A stretch of 64,000 nucleotides of DNA from contig NZ_JAFDVE010000019.1 in the NCBI RefSeq assembly GCF_016888005.1, positions 1-64,000 on the forward strand, given 5' to 3'. The translations under genes were made by a program, and so were the position numbers. The stretch comes from Phycicoccus sp. CSK15P-2 (GTDB lineage: Bacteria; Actinomycetota; Actinomycetes; Actinomycetales; Dermatophilaceae). Below are positions 1-9,229 of this stretch, piece after piece. The notes beneath the pieces were generated by a model that was not told the origin of the DNA, searched no databases, and worked only from the letters and a program-made list of their open reading frames with translations. The stretch's first letter is position 1. Every line of letters starts with the position of its first letter.

Positions 1-49
1 CGGGGGGGCCCCCACGGGTGGAGCGAGCGGCCCCCTCACGGGGACGGAC

Positions 50-445
50 TCACTTGAGGGTGACGGTGGCGCCGGCGCCCTCGAGCTGCTCCTTGGCCTT
101 CTCGGCCGCGGCCTTGTCGACCTTCTCGAGGACGGGCTTCGGGGCGCCGTCGACGAGGTCCTTGGCCTCCTTGAGGCCGAGGGAGGTCAGCGCGCGGACC
201 TCCTTGATGACGGCGATCTTCTTGTCGCCGGCGGCGTCGAGGATGACGTCGAACTCGTCCTGCTCGGCGGCGTCGCCGCCACCGGCCTCGCCACCCGCGG
301 CGGCGGGGGCCGCACCGGCGACCGCGACGGGCGCGGCGGCGGTGACGTTGAAGGTGTCCTCGAACTGCTTGACGAACTCGGAGAGCTCGATGAGGGTCAT
401 CTCCTTGAAGGCGTCAAGGAGCTCGTCGGTGCTGAGCTTGGCCAT
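50..445 (-). CDS. rplL: 50S ribosomal protein L7/L12
   Basis: Ribosomal stalk protein L7/L12 (131 aa), which recruits translational GTPases to the large subunit. The start is the ATG at 445 ([13 protein letters not shown]), a typical L7/L12 N-terminus. An upstream in-frame extension is low-complexity and is rejected. An Ala/Gly-rich hinge lies around residues 37-55. The C-terminal domain carries the conserved [16 protein letters not shown] stretch and ends in VTLK. It sits 64 nt downstream of rplJ in the usual L10-L7/L12 pair, so translation is probably controlled with L10 through the leader upstream of rplJ. Nothing is unusual. Only 49 nt lie beyond its stop before the window edge, and no convincing terminator is seen there. 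Confidence 0.97.
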   Translation of the reverse strand: MAKLSTDELLDAFKEMTLIELSEFVKQFEDTFNVTAAAPVAVAGAAPAAAGGEAGGGDAAEQDEFDVILDAAGDKKIAVIKEVRALTSLGLKEAKDLVDGAPKPVLEKVDKAAAEKAKEQLEGAGATVTLK

Positions 446-509
446 GATGGGCGTCCTTTCTCTGCTGTTCTGCCGTGAGTGGCGGTTTCGGGGGTGAGCC
501 GACCGGAGG

Positions 510-1124
510 TCAGCTCGCGTCGCCACCCTCGGCGACGTCGGTGGCCGGGGCGTCGGCCTCGGCGGGGGTCTCCTCGGCGGCCTCGGCAGGGGCGCCGGCG
601 ACCGGCCCCTCCGCCTCGACCTTGGCCCGCAGCGCCTCGACCACACGGGCCGTCTGCGACAGCGGAGCCGCGAAGAGGGAGACAGCGTTGCTGAGCGAGG
701 CGTTCATGGCGCCGGCCAGCTTCGCGAGGAGCACCTCGCGGGACTCGAGGTCCGCGAGCTTGGTGATCTCCGCGGCGGAGAGGGCCTTGCCCTCGAGCAC
801 GCCGCCCTTGATCACCAGGAGGGGGTTGGCCTTGGCGAAGTCACGCAGACCCTTGGCGGCCTCCACCGCGTCGCCCTCGACGAAGGCGATCGCGGACGGA
901 CCGACGAGCTGACCGTCGAACGCGGTCACCCCGGCGTCCTTGGCGGCGAGCTGGGTCAGCGTGTTCTTGACCACGGCGTAGGTCGCGTTGCCACGCAGGG
1001 TGTTGCGCAGCTCGGTGATCTGCGCCACCGAGAGCCCCCGGTACTCCGTGAGGACGGCGGCGTTGGAGCTCTTGAACTTCTCCGAGAGCTCGGCGATGGC
1101 CGCAGCCTTGTCGGCACGTGACAT
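510..1124 (-). CDS. rplJ: 50S ribosomal protein L10
   Basis: Ribosomal protein L10 (204 aa), which anchors L7/L12 dimers at the stalk base on 23S rRNA and acts as the autogenous regulator of its operon. The N-terminal half contains the family pattern [15 protein letters not shown] and the YAVVKNTLT stretch. The C-terminus is an Ala/Glu-rich tail longer than in E. coli L10, as is common in actinobacteria. The ATG at 1124 follows a strong ribosome binding site (GGAAGGAGG). The gene is followed by rplL and preceded by a long structured 5' region. Confidence 0.97.
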   Translation of the reverse strand: MSRADKAAAIAELSEKFKSSNAAVLTEYRGLSVAQITELRNTLRGNATYAVVKNTLTQLAAKDAGVTAFDGQLVGPSAIAFVEGDAVEAAKGLRDFAKANPLLVIKGGVLEGKALSAAEITKLADLESREVLLAKLAGAMNASLSNAVSLFAAPLSQTARVVEALRAKVEAEGPVAGAPAEAAEETPAEADAPATDVAEGGDAS

Positions 1125-1149
1125 TCGGGCCTCCTTCCGTCGGGTCGGA

Positions 1150-1332
1150 CCGTCGGCGAGGGCCCCGGGAAAGAGAACGAGCCCCGGCGCAGGGCACGGG
1201 GCTCACGGGGGCGCGGACGGCTCTCGCCGCCCCGGCGCCCGGGGAACTACGCGGCCTACGCTGGCGCCCGCTCTCGCGGGACCTTCGGTCTCGGGCGGGA
1301 GCCCTCGACAACCGGCGGTCTTCGGTCGGGGT
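1150..1332 (-). ncRNA. L10 leader (autoregulatory 5' UTR of rplJ-rplL)
   Basis: The roughly 300 nt between rplJ and the upstream lipoprotein gene hold a structured leader. Read on the minus strand it has the actinobacterial L10-leader pattern ACCGAAGACCGCCGGTTGTC, then GACCGAAGGTCCCGCGAGAGC and GCGTAGGCCGCG. A strong attenuator-like hairpin follows at 1179-1204, with an 8-bp stem (GAGCCCCG / CGGGGCTC) and then a pyrimidine-rich TTCTCTTT stretch. In this family free L10, alone or with L7/L12, binds the leader and lowers expression of rplJ-rplL. The match is by eye, and the ends are approximate. Confidence 0.75.
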
Positions 1333-1420
1333 CAAGCGTACGGGACCGTGGCCCATGGCCCCAAATCACGGCGGCACCCGCATCGGACGCCGCCGTGATG
1401 TGAGTGTGTCGATGTGCGCG

Positions 1421-2233
1421 TCAGCCCAGGTCGGGCATCTGGAACGTCCCGACCTCGCTCGCGGGTGGGGCCGCGATGTCCACCTTCTTGCCCCAGTCGG
1501 AGTAGGTGACCGTCACCGCCTCGCCCGCGATGTCCATCCCCATGGACAGCGGCAGCCCCTCGGCGTCGAGGGTCATCTCGTAGGACATGCCGTCAGGCAT
1601 CTGTGCGAGACCCTCCTTCGTGAGCCCGGGGATCGACTCGGCCTGCGTGTCCAGCGCCTCGTCGAGCTGCTCCTCGGTCAGCACGACCGAGTAGGTGACC
1701 GTGTCGGCGTCGACGGCGATGACCTCGGCCTCGGTGCCCTCGAAAACGATGAACTGGTGAGCCGGGTCGACGGTCGACGCCATCTGCTCCAGGACCGGCG
1801 CCATCATCCGGGACATCATGTCCTCGCCGTCCGGGTCGATCTTGATCCACGACCTGCCCCCGGTCATCTCCCCGACCGAGTCACCGGTCATGTACATGAC
1901 GCCGTCGACGAGGAGCATCCGCACGGGCTCGTCCGCCTCGGCCGTCATGGTCATGGACATGGCCGGCGACCCGCTGCTGTAGTCGACGTCGATCTCCGAC
2001 GAGCCGTCGCCCCCTGCGGCCACGGTCACGTGCGAGGTGCCCTGGGCCTCGACGGCTGCGGCGGTCGACTCCGCGAGCTCGGCGAGGTCGACGGTGTCAC
2101 CCACCTGGACGCCCGTGGCCGCGGGGGCCTGCGAGGGCGTGCTCTCAGCACCGGTGTCGGCGACGGTCGAGCCACACGCCGCGAGTGCCATGGCGCCGCA
2201 CAGAGCGACGACGGAGTGGATGGTGCGCTTCAT
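1421..2233 (-). CDS. LppX/LprAFG-like lipoprotein
   Basis: Predicted exported lipoprotein (270 aa). It has a short positively charged N-terminus (MKRTIHS), a hydrophobic segment and a lipobox LAAC with the modified Cys near residue 20, followed by a Ser/Thr/Pro-rich linker. The rest resembles the LolA/LppX-like fold, with alternating strands and a recurring DGVMYM ... GRSWIKID pattern, as in actinobacterial LprG/LppX relatives that bind lipids or lipoglycans. The function is inferred from fold resemblance only. It sits between rplA and the L10 leader, on the same strand but separated from rplA by a terminator-like hairpin, so it is probably a separate transcription unit. Confidence 0.7.
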   Translation of the reverse strand: MKRTIHSVVALCGAMALAACGSTVADTGAESTPSQAPAATGVQVGDTVDLAELAESTAAAVEAQGTSHVTVAAGGDGSSEIDVDYSSGSPAMSMTMTAEADEPVRMLLVDGVMYMTGDSVGEMTGGRSWIKIDPDGEDMMSRMMAPVLEQMASTVDPAHQFIVFEGTEAEVIAVDADTVTYSVVLTEEQLDEALDTQAESIPGLTKEGLAQMPDGMSYEMTLDAEGLPLSMGMDIAGEAVTVTYSDWGKKVDIAAPPASEVGTFQMPDLG

Positions 2234-2370
2234 GCGGTGCTCCCCCGGTGAGGTGTTGATGGACGAAGCCGCCGATCGGACGCTCCGATGGGAACAGCGT
2301 AGGGGCCGGGCCGGGGACGGATGGACCGGTTCGGCCGGTTCGAGCGAGGTCGTCGGAGCCGGGACGCGCC

Positions 2371-2406
2371 GGAGCCCGTCACACCCTGGCAGGGGTGACG
2401 GGCTCC
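2371..2406 (-). terminator. hairpin downstream of rplA
   Basis: A perfect 12-bp inverted repeat (GGAGCCCGTCAC at 2371-2382, its complement at 2395-2406) begins 17 nt after the rplA stop codon. No U-run follows, which is usual in high-GC actinobacteria. It probably ends the rplK-rplA transcript before the lipoprotein gene. Confidence 0.6.
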
Positions 2407-2422
2407 GGCAGAGGGGCGGCGG

Positions 2423-3139
2423 TCAGGCGTCCACCGGCTCCTCAGTGAGGTTCTTCGTCTTGGCGGCGTCGAGCGGGATGCCCGGGCCCATCGTCGTCGA
2501 CAGGGTCGCCTTGGTGATGTACCGGCCCTTGGAGGACGCCGGCTTGAGCCGGAGGACCTCGTCGAGGGCGGCGGCGTAGTTCTCGACGAGCGACTTCTCG
2601 TCGAAGGACGCCTTGCCGATGATGAAGTGGAGGTTCGCGTGCTTGTCGACGCGGAACTCGATCTTGCCGCCCTTGATGTCGGAGACGGCCTTGGCGGTGT
2701 CCATCGTCACGGTGCCGGTCTTCGGGTTCGGCATGAGCCCGCGCGGACCGAGGACCTTGCCGAGCCGGCCGACCTTGCCCATGAGGTCGGGCGTGGCGAC
2801 GACGGCGTCGAAGTCGAGCCAACCGCCGGCGACCTTCTCGAGGAGGTCGTCGGAACCGACGAAGTCGGCGCCGGCCGCGGTGGCCGCCTCGGCCTTGTCG
2901 CCGTTGGCGAAGACGAGGACGCGGGCGGTCTTGCCCGTGCCGTGCGGGAGGTTGACCGTGCCGCGGACCATCTGGTCGGCCTTGCGGGGGTCGACGCCGA
3001 GCCGCATCGCGACCTCGACGGTCTCGTCGTACTTGGCCGACGCCGCCTTCTTGGCGAGGCGGACGGCCTCGAGCGGGCTGTACAGGGCGTCCGCGTCGAT
3101 GGTCGAGGCGGCGGCCCGGTAGGCCTTGCTGCGCTTCAT
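2423..3139 (-). CDS. rplA: 50S ribosomal protein L1
   Basis: Ribosomal protein L1 (238 aa), part of the mobile L1 stalk that handles E-site tRNA release. The start is the ATG at 3139 ([10 protein letters not shown]), preceded by an AGGAGC ribosome binding site. A further in-frame upstream extension lacks family sequence and is rejected. The signature [15 protein letters not shown] is present in the middle of the protein. The gene lies 103 nt downstream of rplK, as in the classical L11 operon, where L1 represses translation of L11-L1 mRNA. Confidence 0.97.
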   Translation of the reverse strand: MKRSKAYRAAASTIDADALYSPLEAVRLAKKAASAKYDETVEVAMRLGVDPRKADQMVRGTVNLPHGTGKTARVLVFANGDKAEAATAAGADFVGSDDLLEKVAGGWLDFDAVVATPDLMGKVGRLGKVLGPRGLMPNPKTGTVTMDTAKAVSDIKGGKIEFRVDKHANLHFIIGKASFDEKSLVENYAAALDEVLRLKPASSKGRYITKATLSTTMGPGIPLDAAKTKNLTEEPVDA

Positions 3140-3242
3140 GTGCTGCTCCTGGTGGTGAGTGGTGGAGTCGTGGTCGTCGGGCCAGCGCATGGCCCTGCCA
3201 CAGGGGCCGACCGGGCTCGGGGCCCGGCCGGGTGGACCGGGC

Positions 3243-3674
3243 TCAGAGCTCGGTCTCGATGCCCATCTGCCGCGCCGTACCGGCGATGATCTTCATCGCG
3301 GCGTCGACGTCGTTGGCGTTGAGGTCGGGCATCTTCGTCTCCGCGATCTCGCGGAGCTGGTCGTTGGTGAGCTTGCCCGCCTTGGTCTTGTGCGGCTCGC
3401 CCGAGCCCTTCTGGACACCGGCGGCCTTCTTGATGAGCTCGCTGGCCGGCGGGGTCTTCGTGATGAAGGTGAACGAGCGGTCTTCGTAGACCGTGATGAC
3501 GACGGGGATGATGTTGCCGCGCTGGTGCTCGGTCGCCGCGTTGTACGCCTTGACGAACTCCATGATGTTGACACCGTGCTGACCGAGCGCGGGGCCGACG
3601 GGGGGCGCGGGGGTCGCGGCACCGGCCTGGATCTGCAGGCTGATGTAGCCGGACACCTTCTTCTTGGGGGGCAT
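3243..3674 (-). CDS. rplK: 50S ribosomal protein L11
   Basis: Ribosomal protein L11 (143 aa), which binds the GTPase-associated region of 23S rRNA and is needed for stringent-factor activation. The N-terminal domain contains [19 protein letters not shown]. The C-terminal RNA-binding domain contains [17 protein letters not shown]. Length and ends match the family. The gene is 87 nt downstream of nusG and precedes rplA on the same strand. Confidence 0.98.
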   Translation of the reverse strand: MPPKKKVSGYISLQIQAGAATPAPPVGPALGQHGVNIMEFVKAYNAATEHQRGNIIPVVITVYEDRSFTFITKTPPASELIKKAAGVQKGSGEPHKTKAGKLTNDQLREIAETKMPDLNANDVDAAMKIIAGTARQMGIETEL

Positions 3675-3761
3675 GACTGTCCTTCTTCGGTGGTGGTGGG
3701 CCGACGCCGTGGGCGATGACCCCTTTGCAGTGTCCGCGGGTCCCCGCGGAAGGGCCTTCGG

Positions 3762-4679
3762 TCAGATCTTGGCGACCTGGCTGAAGGAGAGCTCGACCGG
3801 GGTCTCCCGGCCGAAGATCGTGACGAGCACCTTGAGCTTCTGGGTGTCGGCGTTGATGTCGGAGATCGTCGCCGGGAGGGTCTCGAACGGGCCGTCCATG
3901 ACGGTGACGGACTCCCCGACCTCGAAGTCGACGACGGTGGCCGTGGGCTCGGCGCCGGGAGCGGACGGCGCGGCACCGGTCGTGGCGGCGGCCGCGGCGG
4001 TCTCGAGGTCCGCCGGCTTGAGCATCGTGAAGACCTCGTCGAGGGTCAGCGGCACGGGCTGGTGGGCGTTGCCGACGAACCCGGTGACGCCCGGGGTGTG
4101 CCGGACGGCGCCCCACGACTCGTCGGTGAGGTCCATCCGGACCAGGACGTACCCGGGCATCCGGACCCGGCGGACGAGCTTGCGCTGCCCGCTCTTGATC
4201 TCGGTGACCTCCTCCATCGGCACCTGGACCTCGAAGATGTAGTCCTCCATGTTGAGGGACTGGGTGCGGTTCTCGAGGTTGGCCTTCACGCGGTTCTCGT
4301 AGCCCGCGTAGGAGTGGATGACGTACCAGTCGCCGAACTTGCCGGCGAGGTCGTCCTTGAACGCCTGGACCGGGTCGACGCCGGCGAGCACGTCGCCGTC
4401 CTCGTCGGTGACCGGGGCGTCGGCGGCGTCCTCGGCGACCGGCACCTCCGCGGGAGCGTCGGCCTCGACGGCGTCCTCGGTGGGCTCCTCCGCAGCGGGC
4501 TCGACGGGCTCCTCGGCCTCGGTCTCACCGGCCTGCGTGGCCTCGTCCGACCCGGCCGTGGCGTCGTCGAAGGACTCGGCGGCCTCGACGTCGGCCTCCT
4601 GGACCGTCAGGTCGTCGGGCTGCACCTCGGGGGCGTCGTCGGACGCCTCGTCGGGGGTGTCGGTCCACTGGTCGGACAC
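3762..4679 (-). CDS. nusG: transcription termination/antitermination factor NusG
   Basis: NusG (305 aa), which binds RNA polymerase through its NGN domain and couples it to Rho or ribosomes through its KOW domain. The first ~105 residues are an acidic low-complexity extension (E/D/A/P-rich) typical of actinobacterial NusG. The NGN domain follows ([19 protein letters not shown]). A short Ala/Thr/Pro insertion precedes the C-terminal KOW domain ([19 protein letters not shown]). The start is the GTG at 4679. It lies between secE and rplK in the conserved secE-nusG-rplK-rplA order. Confidence 0.96.
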   Translation of the reverse strand: MSDQWTDTPDEASDDAPEVQPDDLTVQEADVEAAESFDDATAGSDEATQAGETEAEEPVEPAAEEPTEDAVEADAPAEVPVAEDAADAPVTDEDGDVLAGVDPVQAFKDDLAGKFGDWYVIHSYAGYENRVKANLENRTQSLNMEDYIFEVQVPMEEVTEIKSGQRKLVRRVRMPGYVLVRMDLTDESWGAVRHTPGVTGFVGNAHQPVPLTLDEVFTMLKPADLETAAAAATTGAAPSAPGAEPTATVVDFEVGESVTVMDGPFETLPATISDINADTQKLKVLVTIFGRETPVELSFSQVAKI

Positions 4680-4742
4680 GGGTGACCTCTTCTTCCTTCG
4701 TGATGCGGTGCCGGTGCGGGCGGGGGCTCGTGCGGGGGCGCG

Positions 4743-5009
4743 TCAGTTCCCGAGGACCAGGCCCACGAGCTTGCTGAAGCCGAAGTCCATGCCGGCGACG
4801 ATCGCCATCATGACCGTGACGAACACGATGACGACGATCGTGTACTGGGTGAGCTCGGCCCGCGTCGGCCGGACGACCTTGCGCAGCTCGTCGAGGATCT
4901 GGCTGACGAACAGCGAGAGCGCACGGAACCACCGGACGACGGGGTTGCCGCCCTGGTCCTTGCCCTTGGCGGGCTTGGAGGGGGTCCTGGTCTGACCTAC
5001 GTCAGTCAC
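4743..5009 (-). CDS. secE: preprotein translocase subunit SecE
   Basis: Small SecYEG subunit (88 aa) of the general secretion channel in the cytoplasmic membrane. A charged N-terminus is followed by the amphipathic helix motif (FVSQILDELRKVVRPTR) and one transmembrane helix of about 20 residues (VVIVFVTVMMAIV). The start is the GTG at 5009, just downstream of tRNA-Trp, and nusG follows. Confidence 0.96.
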   Translation of the reverse strand: MTDVGQTRTPSKPAKGKDQGGNPVVRWFRALSLFVSQILDELRKVVRPTRAELTQYTIVVIVFVTVMMAIVAGMDFGFSKLVGLVLGN

Positions 5010-5116
5010 GGTGCCTCTTCACGTCGAGCTGCTTGTCGGATGCCTCGGCGCGGCACGACCGCGACAGGCAGCCCGGGAGGCGGGCCGCGGATCGTGGACG
5101 TACCACACGTGCGACG

Positions 5117-5189
5117 CAGGGCAGGAGGGACTCGAACCCCCAACCGCCGGTTTTGGAGACCGGTGCTCTACCAATTGAGCCACTGCCCT
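5117..5189 (-). tRNA. tRNA-Trp (CCA)
   Basis: A 73-nt cloverleaf on the minus strand. The acceptor arms AGGGCAG (5189-5183) and CTGCCCT (5124-5118) pair, the discriminator is G, the D arm is GGCTCAATTGGTAGAGC, the anticodon loop reads CTCCAAA with anticodon CCA, and the T arm contains GGTTCGAGTCC. No CCA is encoded. tRNA-Trp directly upstream of secE is the usual actinobacterial position. Confidence 0.97.
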
Positions 5190-5387
5190 GTGGGACCCCT
5201 GGTTGGGTGGGGACCCGGGCGGTGCGACCGGACCCGGGCACGCCGAGATGGTGGTCACACCGAACCGACAGCATACGGGACGCCCCGGGCCCGGCGCGAA
5301 CCGCGGACGGGCCGGGGCGGACGGACCGGCGTCTCGCGCGCGGGGGAGCCCTACACCGGCGGCGGAGCGTTCTGGGACGATGGCCCG

Positions 5388-6689
5388 GTGAGCACCGAAG
5401 CCGTGTCCTGTACCCCCCTCGCCGACCGCTCCCCCGACGCGCTGCGTGCGTTCCTCGACGAGCAGCGCACCGCGTACGCCACGCTCCAGGAGCGCGGCCT
5501 TCGCCTCGATCTCACCCGTGGCAAGCCGAGTGCCGAGCAGCTCGACCTCGCCGAGCGGATGCTCTCGCTGCCCGAGGGCCACACCGACCGCGACGGCGTC
5601 GACGTGCGCAACTACGGCGGGCTCGAGGGGCTGCTCGAGCTCCGCGAGATGTTCGCCGAGCTGCTCGGGGTGGACGTCGAGCAGCTCGTCGCCGGGGGCA
5701 ACGCGAGCCTGACGATGATGCACGACGTCCTCGTGTACCACCTGATGTTCGGCGGCGTGGACTCGCCGCGGTCGTGGAAGGACGAGGAGAAGGTCACCTT
5801 CGTCTGTCCGGTGCCCGGCTACGACCGGCACTACGCGATGCTCGAGTCCTACGGCATCGAGATGGTGACCGTCCCGATGCTGGAGGACGGCCCGGACGTC
5901 GCGGCCGTCGAGGCGCTCGTCGAGGACGACCCGAGCGTCAAGGGCATGTGGATCGTGCCGACGTACGCCAACCCGGCCGGCTCGGTCGTCACCCAGGAGG
6001 TCGCCGCGCGGCTCGCCGCGATGCCGACCGCGGCCCCGGACTTCCGGCTGTTCTGGGACAACGCGTACGCCCTGCACCACCTGACGACGGACGAGGCGAA
6101 GTCGGCCGACATCGTGTCGCTCGCGTCGTCCGCGGGGAACCCGCACCGGCCGGTCGTCTTCGCCTCGACGAGCAAGATCACGTTGGCCGGGGCGGGGGTC
6201 GCGTTCCTCGCCGGCTCCCGCGAGACGGTGCGTTGGTACCTGTCGCACCTGAAGTTCGCCTCGATCGGGCCGGACAAGGTCAACCACCTGCGGCACGTGC
6301 AGTTCTTCGGCTCGCCGGACGGGGTGCGCGAGCACATGGCGAAGCACCGTGACGTCCTCGCGCCGAAGTTCGCGGCCGTCGACGCCGCGCTGACCGCCGA
6401 GCTCGAAGGCCTCCGCATCGCCGAGTGGACCCGCCCGCGCGGCGGGTACTTCGTGAACCTCGACGTGCCGGACGGCTGCGCGTCCCGGGTCGTGACGCTG
6501 GCGAAGGATGCCGGGATCGCGCTGACCCCGGCCGGCGCCTCCTTCCCGCACGGCACCGACCCCCGCGACCGGAACATCCGCCTCGCCCCGTCGTTCCCGG
6601 TGCTGGCCGAGGTCGAGACCGCGATGGCGGGGGTCGCGACGTGCGTCGCCCTCGCCGCCGCCGAGCAGCTGGTGGGCGACGTAGGCTGA
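5388..6689 (+). CDS. PLP-dependent aminotransferase (MocR-like aspartate aminotransferase group)
   Basis: Fold type I pyridoxal-phosphate aminotransferase (433 aa) of the Aminotran_MocR/aspartate-aminotransferase group, without the GntR DNA-binding domain of true MocR regulators. Visible family features are LTRGKPS near residue 45, NYGGLEGLLELR, CPVPGYDRH, WIVPTYANPAGSV, FWDNAYALHHL and the PLP Schiff-base lysine in STSKITLAGAG (K263). The C-terminus has PRGGYFVNLDV. The exact amino donor is not decided by sequence; aspartate or alanine-glyoxylate activity is likely from family knowledge. The start is taken as the GTG at 5388 because the upstream reading frame crosses the tRNA-Trp region. DUF5709 follows 5 nt downstream. 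Confidence 0.85.
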   Translation: MSTEAVSCTPLADRSPDALRAFLDEQRTAYATLQERGLRLDLTRGKPSAEQLDLAERMLSLPEGHTDRDGVDVRNYGGLEGLLELREMFAELLGVDVEQLVAGGNASLTMMHDVLVYHLMFGGVDSPRSWKDEEKVTFVCPVPGYDRHYAMLESYGIEMVTVPMLEDGPDVAAVEALVEDDPSVKGMWIVPTYANPAGSVVTQEVAARLAAMPTAAPDFRLFWDNAYALHHLTTDEAKSADIVSLASSAGNPHRPVVFASTSKITLAGAGVAFLAGSRETVRWYLSHLKFASIGPDKVNHLRHVQFFGSPDGVREHMAKHRDVLAPKFAAVDAALTAELEGLRIAEWTRPRGGYFVNLDVPDGCASRVVTLAKDAGIALTPAGASFPHGTDPRDRNIRLAPSFPVLAEVETAMAGVATCVALAAAEQLVGDVG

Positions 6690-6694
6690 CGAGC

Positions 6695-7186
6695 ATGTCC
6701 GAGAACCCGCAGCACAGCGACCCTCCGGCGCCGCTCGACCCTTCCCAGCTCCCGGCCGAGGACACCCTCGTCCCGGAGGACGTCGAGGACGTGCTGGACC
6801 GCGGCTACTCGCCGCCGGACGTCGACCGCTCCGCCGCGCACGGCCCCACCGTCGAGGAGCAGCTCCAGGGCGAGAGCCTCGAGGAGCGCATCGGCCAGGA
6901 GGTGCCCGAGGAGGGCACGGCGTACGGCGCTCCGGACGACGAGTCGGACCAGGGCTCCGAGCGTGTGGGTGGCGACGACCCCGACGCCATCCACGCCGAG
7001 GACGACTGGCTCGGTGACAGCGAGGTCGGGGACGACCGGGCGGGTCGCCTCGTCGCTCCCGACGAGGGTCTCGCCGAGGACGCCGAGAAGGACCTCGTCG
7101 GCGAGGACGTCGGTGTCGACGGTGCCGGGGCCTCCGCCGAGGAGGCGGCCGTCCACGTCGTCGACGAGGAGACCGGCGAGGAGTGA
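6695..7186 (+). CDS. DUF5709-type acidic protein
   Basis: Small, very acidic protein (163 aa) matching the actinobacterial DUF5709 pattern. It has an N-terminal DTLVPEDVEDVLDRGYSPPD followed by LEERIGQEVPEE, then GRLVAPDEG and a C-terminal GVDGAGASAEEAAVHVVDE. No enzymatic motif or membrane segment is seen, and the function is unknown. It is 5 nt after the aminotransferase and overlaps the next gene by 4 nt (GTGA), so the three genes are probably translated from one mRNA. Confidence 0.8.
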   Translation: MSENPQHSDPPAPLDPSQLPAEDTLVPEDVEDVLDRGYSPPDVDRSAAHGPTVEEQLQGESLEERIGQEVPEEGTAYGAPDDESDQGSERVGGDDPDAIHAEDDWLGDSEVGDDRAGRLVAPDEGLAEDAEKDLVGEDVGVDGAGASAEEAAVHVVDEETGEE

Positions 7187-8256
7187 GCGAGGGCCCCGAC
7201 GGCGCCGGCTCGTCCGCGCGGCCCGTCGCCGACCTGCCCAAGGCTCACCTGCACCTGCACTTCACCGGCTCGATGCGGGTCGGGACGGTCCGCGAGCTCG
7301 CGGCGTCCCACGGGCTGCGGCTGCCGGCCGTGCTGCGTGAGGGCTATCCGCCACGGTTCGAGGCGGCCGACGAGCGCGGCTGGTTCCGCTTCCAACGGTT
7401 GTACGACGCCGCGCGGGCGTGTGTCCGGGGCGAGGCGGACATGCGGCGGATCGTGCGCGAGGCGGCGTTCGACGACGCCGCCGAGGGGTCGCGGTGGCTC
7501 GAGCTGCAGGTGGACCCGACGTCGTACGCGCCGTTCGTCGGGGGGATCACGCCTGCTCTCGAGATCGTGCTGGACGAGGCGACGGCGGTGTCGCGCGAGC
7601 CAGGGGCGGCGCAGGTGGCCGTCATCGTGGCGGCATCCCGGATGCGGCACCCACTGGAGGCGCGCACCCTGGCCCGTCTGGCGGCGCAGCACGCGGGTGA
7701 CGGGCCGGGGAGCGTCGTGGGTTTCGGGCTGTCGAACGACGAGCGCCGCGGGGACACAGGGGAGCTGGCACGGGCGTTCCGCATCGCGCGGCAGGCGGGT
7801 CTGGCGTCGGTGCCGCACGCGGGCGAGCTGCTCGGGCCGGAGGCCGTGGCCGCGACGCTCGAGACGATGGCGCCGGACCGGCTCGGGCACGGTGTGCGGA
7901 CGGTCGAGGACCAGCGGGTGCTGGAACGGGTCGTGGGCGCGGGGGTCGCGTTCGAGGTGTGCCCGGGGTCGAACGTGTCGCTCGGGGTGTACGACGACGC
8001 CTCGGACGTGCCGCTGCGACGGCTGCTCGACGCAGGTGCGACGGTGGCGCTGGGGGCCGACGACCCGTTGATCTTCGCGTCGCGGCTCGTGGCGCAGTAC
8101 GAGGCGGCGCGCTCCGTGCACGGGCTGAGCGACGCCGAGCTGGCGGGGCTCGCCCGGGCCTCGTTCGCGGCCAGCCGGGCTCCGGAGGCGGTACGGCGCG
8201 AGGCGGACCGGGACATCGAGGCCTGGCTGGTCCAGGAGGGTCCGAGGACGGGGTGA
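7183..8256 (+). CDS. add: adenosine deaminase-family protein
   Basis: Metal-dependent purine deaminase (357 aa) of the adenosine/adenine/AMP deaminase superfamily, converting adenosine or a related aminopurine to the 6-oxo form. The zinc motif HLHLHFTGS lies near residue 23-31. The substrate/metal residues HAGE and LGHGVR lie in the middle. CPGSN and GADDP carry the catalytic Asp pair near the C-terminus. Residue spacing fits the family, but substrate choice between adenosine and modified purines cannot be fixed by eye. The start is a GTG overlapping the DUF5709 stop. Confidence 0.85.
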   Translation: MSEGPDGAGSSARPVADLPKAHLHLHFTGSMRVGTVRELAASHGLRLPAVLREGYPPRFEAADERGWFRFQRLYDAARACVRGEADMRRIVREAAFDDAAEGSRWLELQVDPTSYAPFVGGITPALEIVLDEATAVSREPGAAQVAVIVAASRMRHPLEARTLARLAAQHAGDGPGSVVGFGLSNDERRGDTGELARAFRIARQAGLASVPHAGELLGPEAVAATLETMAPDRLGHGVRTVEDQRVLERVVGAGVAFEVCPGSNVSLGVYDDASDVPLRRLLDAGATVALGADDPLIFASRLVAQYEAARSVHGLSDAELAGLARASFAASRAPEAVRREADRDIEAWLVQEGPRTG

Positions 8257-8334
8257 CCGGCGGGGAGCCGACGCGCGCGGCGGTCGTGGGGGCTGGGGCG
8301 CGGGACGAGCGCGGCGGTGGTCGGTTCTCTGACG

Positions 8335-8458
8335 TCCATGTGCTCCGGATGCCGGGCCACCCCGGGCTCGTGACCCGCACGGCCCACCGACACGAGTGAG
8401 AGCGTGCGGCCCGACTCCGGACTCCAGGTGCTCCAGATCCCGGGCCACCCCGGCTCGT
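8335..8458. repeat. imperfect direct repeat in add-XRE intergenic region
   Basis: The 307-nt gap between add and the XRE gene holds two ~36-nt copies (8335-8371 and 8423-8458) sharing a core CCGGGCCACCCCGG flanked by GTGCTCC on the left and CTCGT on the right, 88 nt apart. No gene, promoter or tRNA is otherwise seen in the gap. Confidence 0.6.
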
Positions 8459-8563
8459 CTCCCGGCGCATCCGTACCTGTGCCCCGGGAGGCGAGCCACG
8501 AGACCCACCCCACGGGCCGACGGGTCGTGCTGCGGCCGCTGCGCGGGTGGGGCAGAGGTCCGT

Positions 8564-9229
8564 TCAGGCCGCGTCGGGACGCCGGTGCTCCTCGGAGGGC
8601 GGGTCATCGGCGGCTGAGTCATCGGCGGCCGGGTCGTCGGGGGCTACGGGGTGGTCGGCCAGGGGGTAGGTCACTGATCCGTCGGGCCTCGTCCACGGCC
8701 TGGGCGAGTACCAGCAGGGCGCCTCGCTCGGGCCGTCGAAGAACTCGTGCATCCACCACCAGTCCGGCGGGTTAGTGACCTGGGTCGTCTCGAGGTGCCC
8801 GGGGAAGCGTCGCGAGCCACCCCGCACACGTGCGATGAGCTCGGTCCGTGGCCACTCCTCGGGCGCCACCGCCGGCGGTCCGCCGAGGAGCGGCTCGGCC
8901 CGGAGCACTGCCACGGGGACGTTCACCTGCTGCTTCTCGGAGAGGGCGGCCCCGTCGGCCTGCGGGTCGGACGGCTCACGGCCGAGGTACAGGGCGAAGC
9001 CCGTTCCCTGCAGGGCATGCACCAGGTCGTCGAGGCGATGGCCTCCGGCGGAGGACTCGAGGCGGCCGAGCGTTGCCCGGGAGTAGCCCCGGAGCCTGGC
9101 GTACGCGCGTTGGCTGAGGCGTAGCCGGCGACGGTGAGCGCGCAGCGCCAGCCCGACCTCGTCGGCGAGGGTCAGGCTCGCTCGGGCGGCGAGCAGCTCT
9201 TTGGCGAAGGTCGGGTAGGCAGAGGGCAT
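8564..9229 (-). CDS. XRE-family helix-turn-helix protein
   Basis: Probable DNA-binding protein (221 aa). The helix-turn-helix lies at residues ~22-70, with GLALRAHRRRLRLSQRAYAR, then GYSRATLGRLE. The remainder has no recognised domain: a WWWMHEFFDG ... WYSPRPWTRPDG block and an acidic Asp/Ala-rich tail (PLADHPVAPDDPAADDSAADD). The start is the ATG at 9229 (MPSAYPTF) because upstream in-frame codons are compositionally random. It is isolated, convergent with add. Regulatory targets are unknown. Confidence 0.6.
   Translation of the reverse strand: MPSAYPTFAKELLAARASLTLADEVGLALRAHRRRLRLSQRAYARLRGYSRATLGRLESSAGGHRLDDLVHALQGTGFALYLGREPSDPQADGAALSEKQQVNVPVAVLRAEPLLGGPPAVAPEEWPRTELIARVRGGSRRFPGHLETTQVTNPPDWWWMHEFFDGPSEAPCWYSPRPWTRPDGSVTYPLADHPVAPDDPAADDSAADDPPSEEHRRPDAA

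Noticed and set aside
1-49. Terminator after rplL
   Set aside because: G- and C-runs can pair but no convincing stem-loop with a proper loop is present before the window edge.
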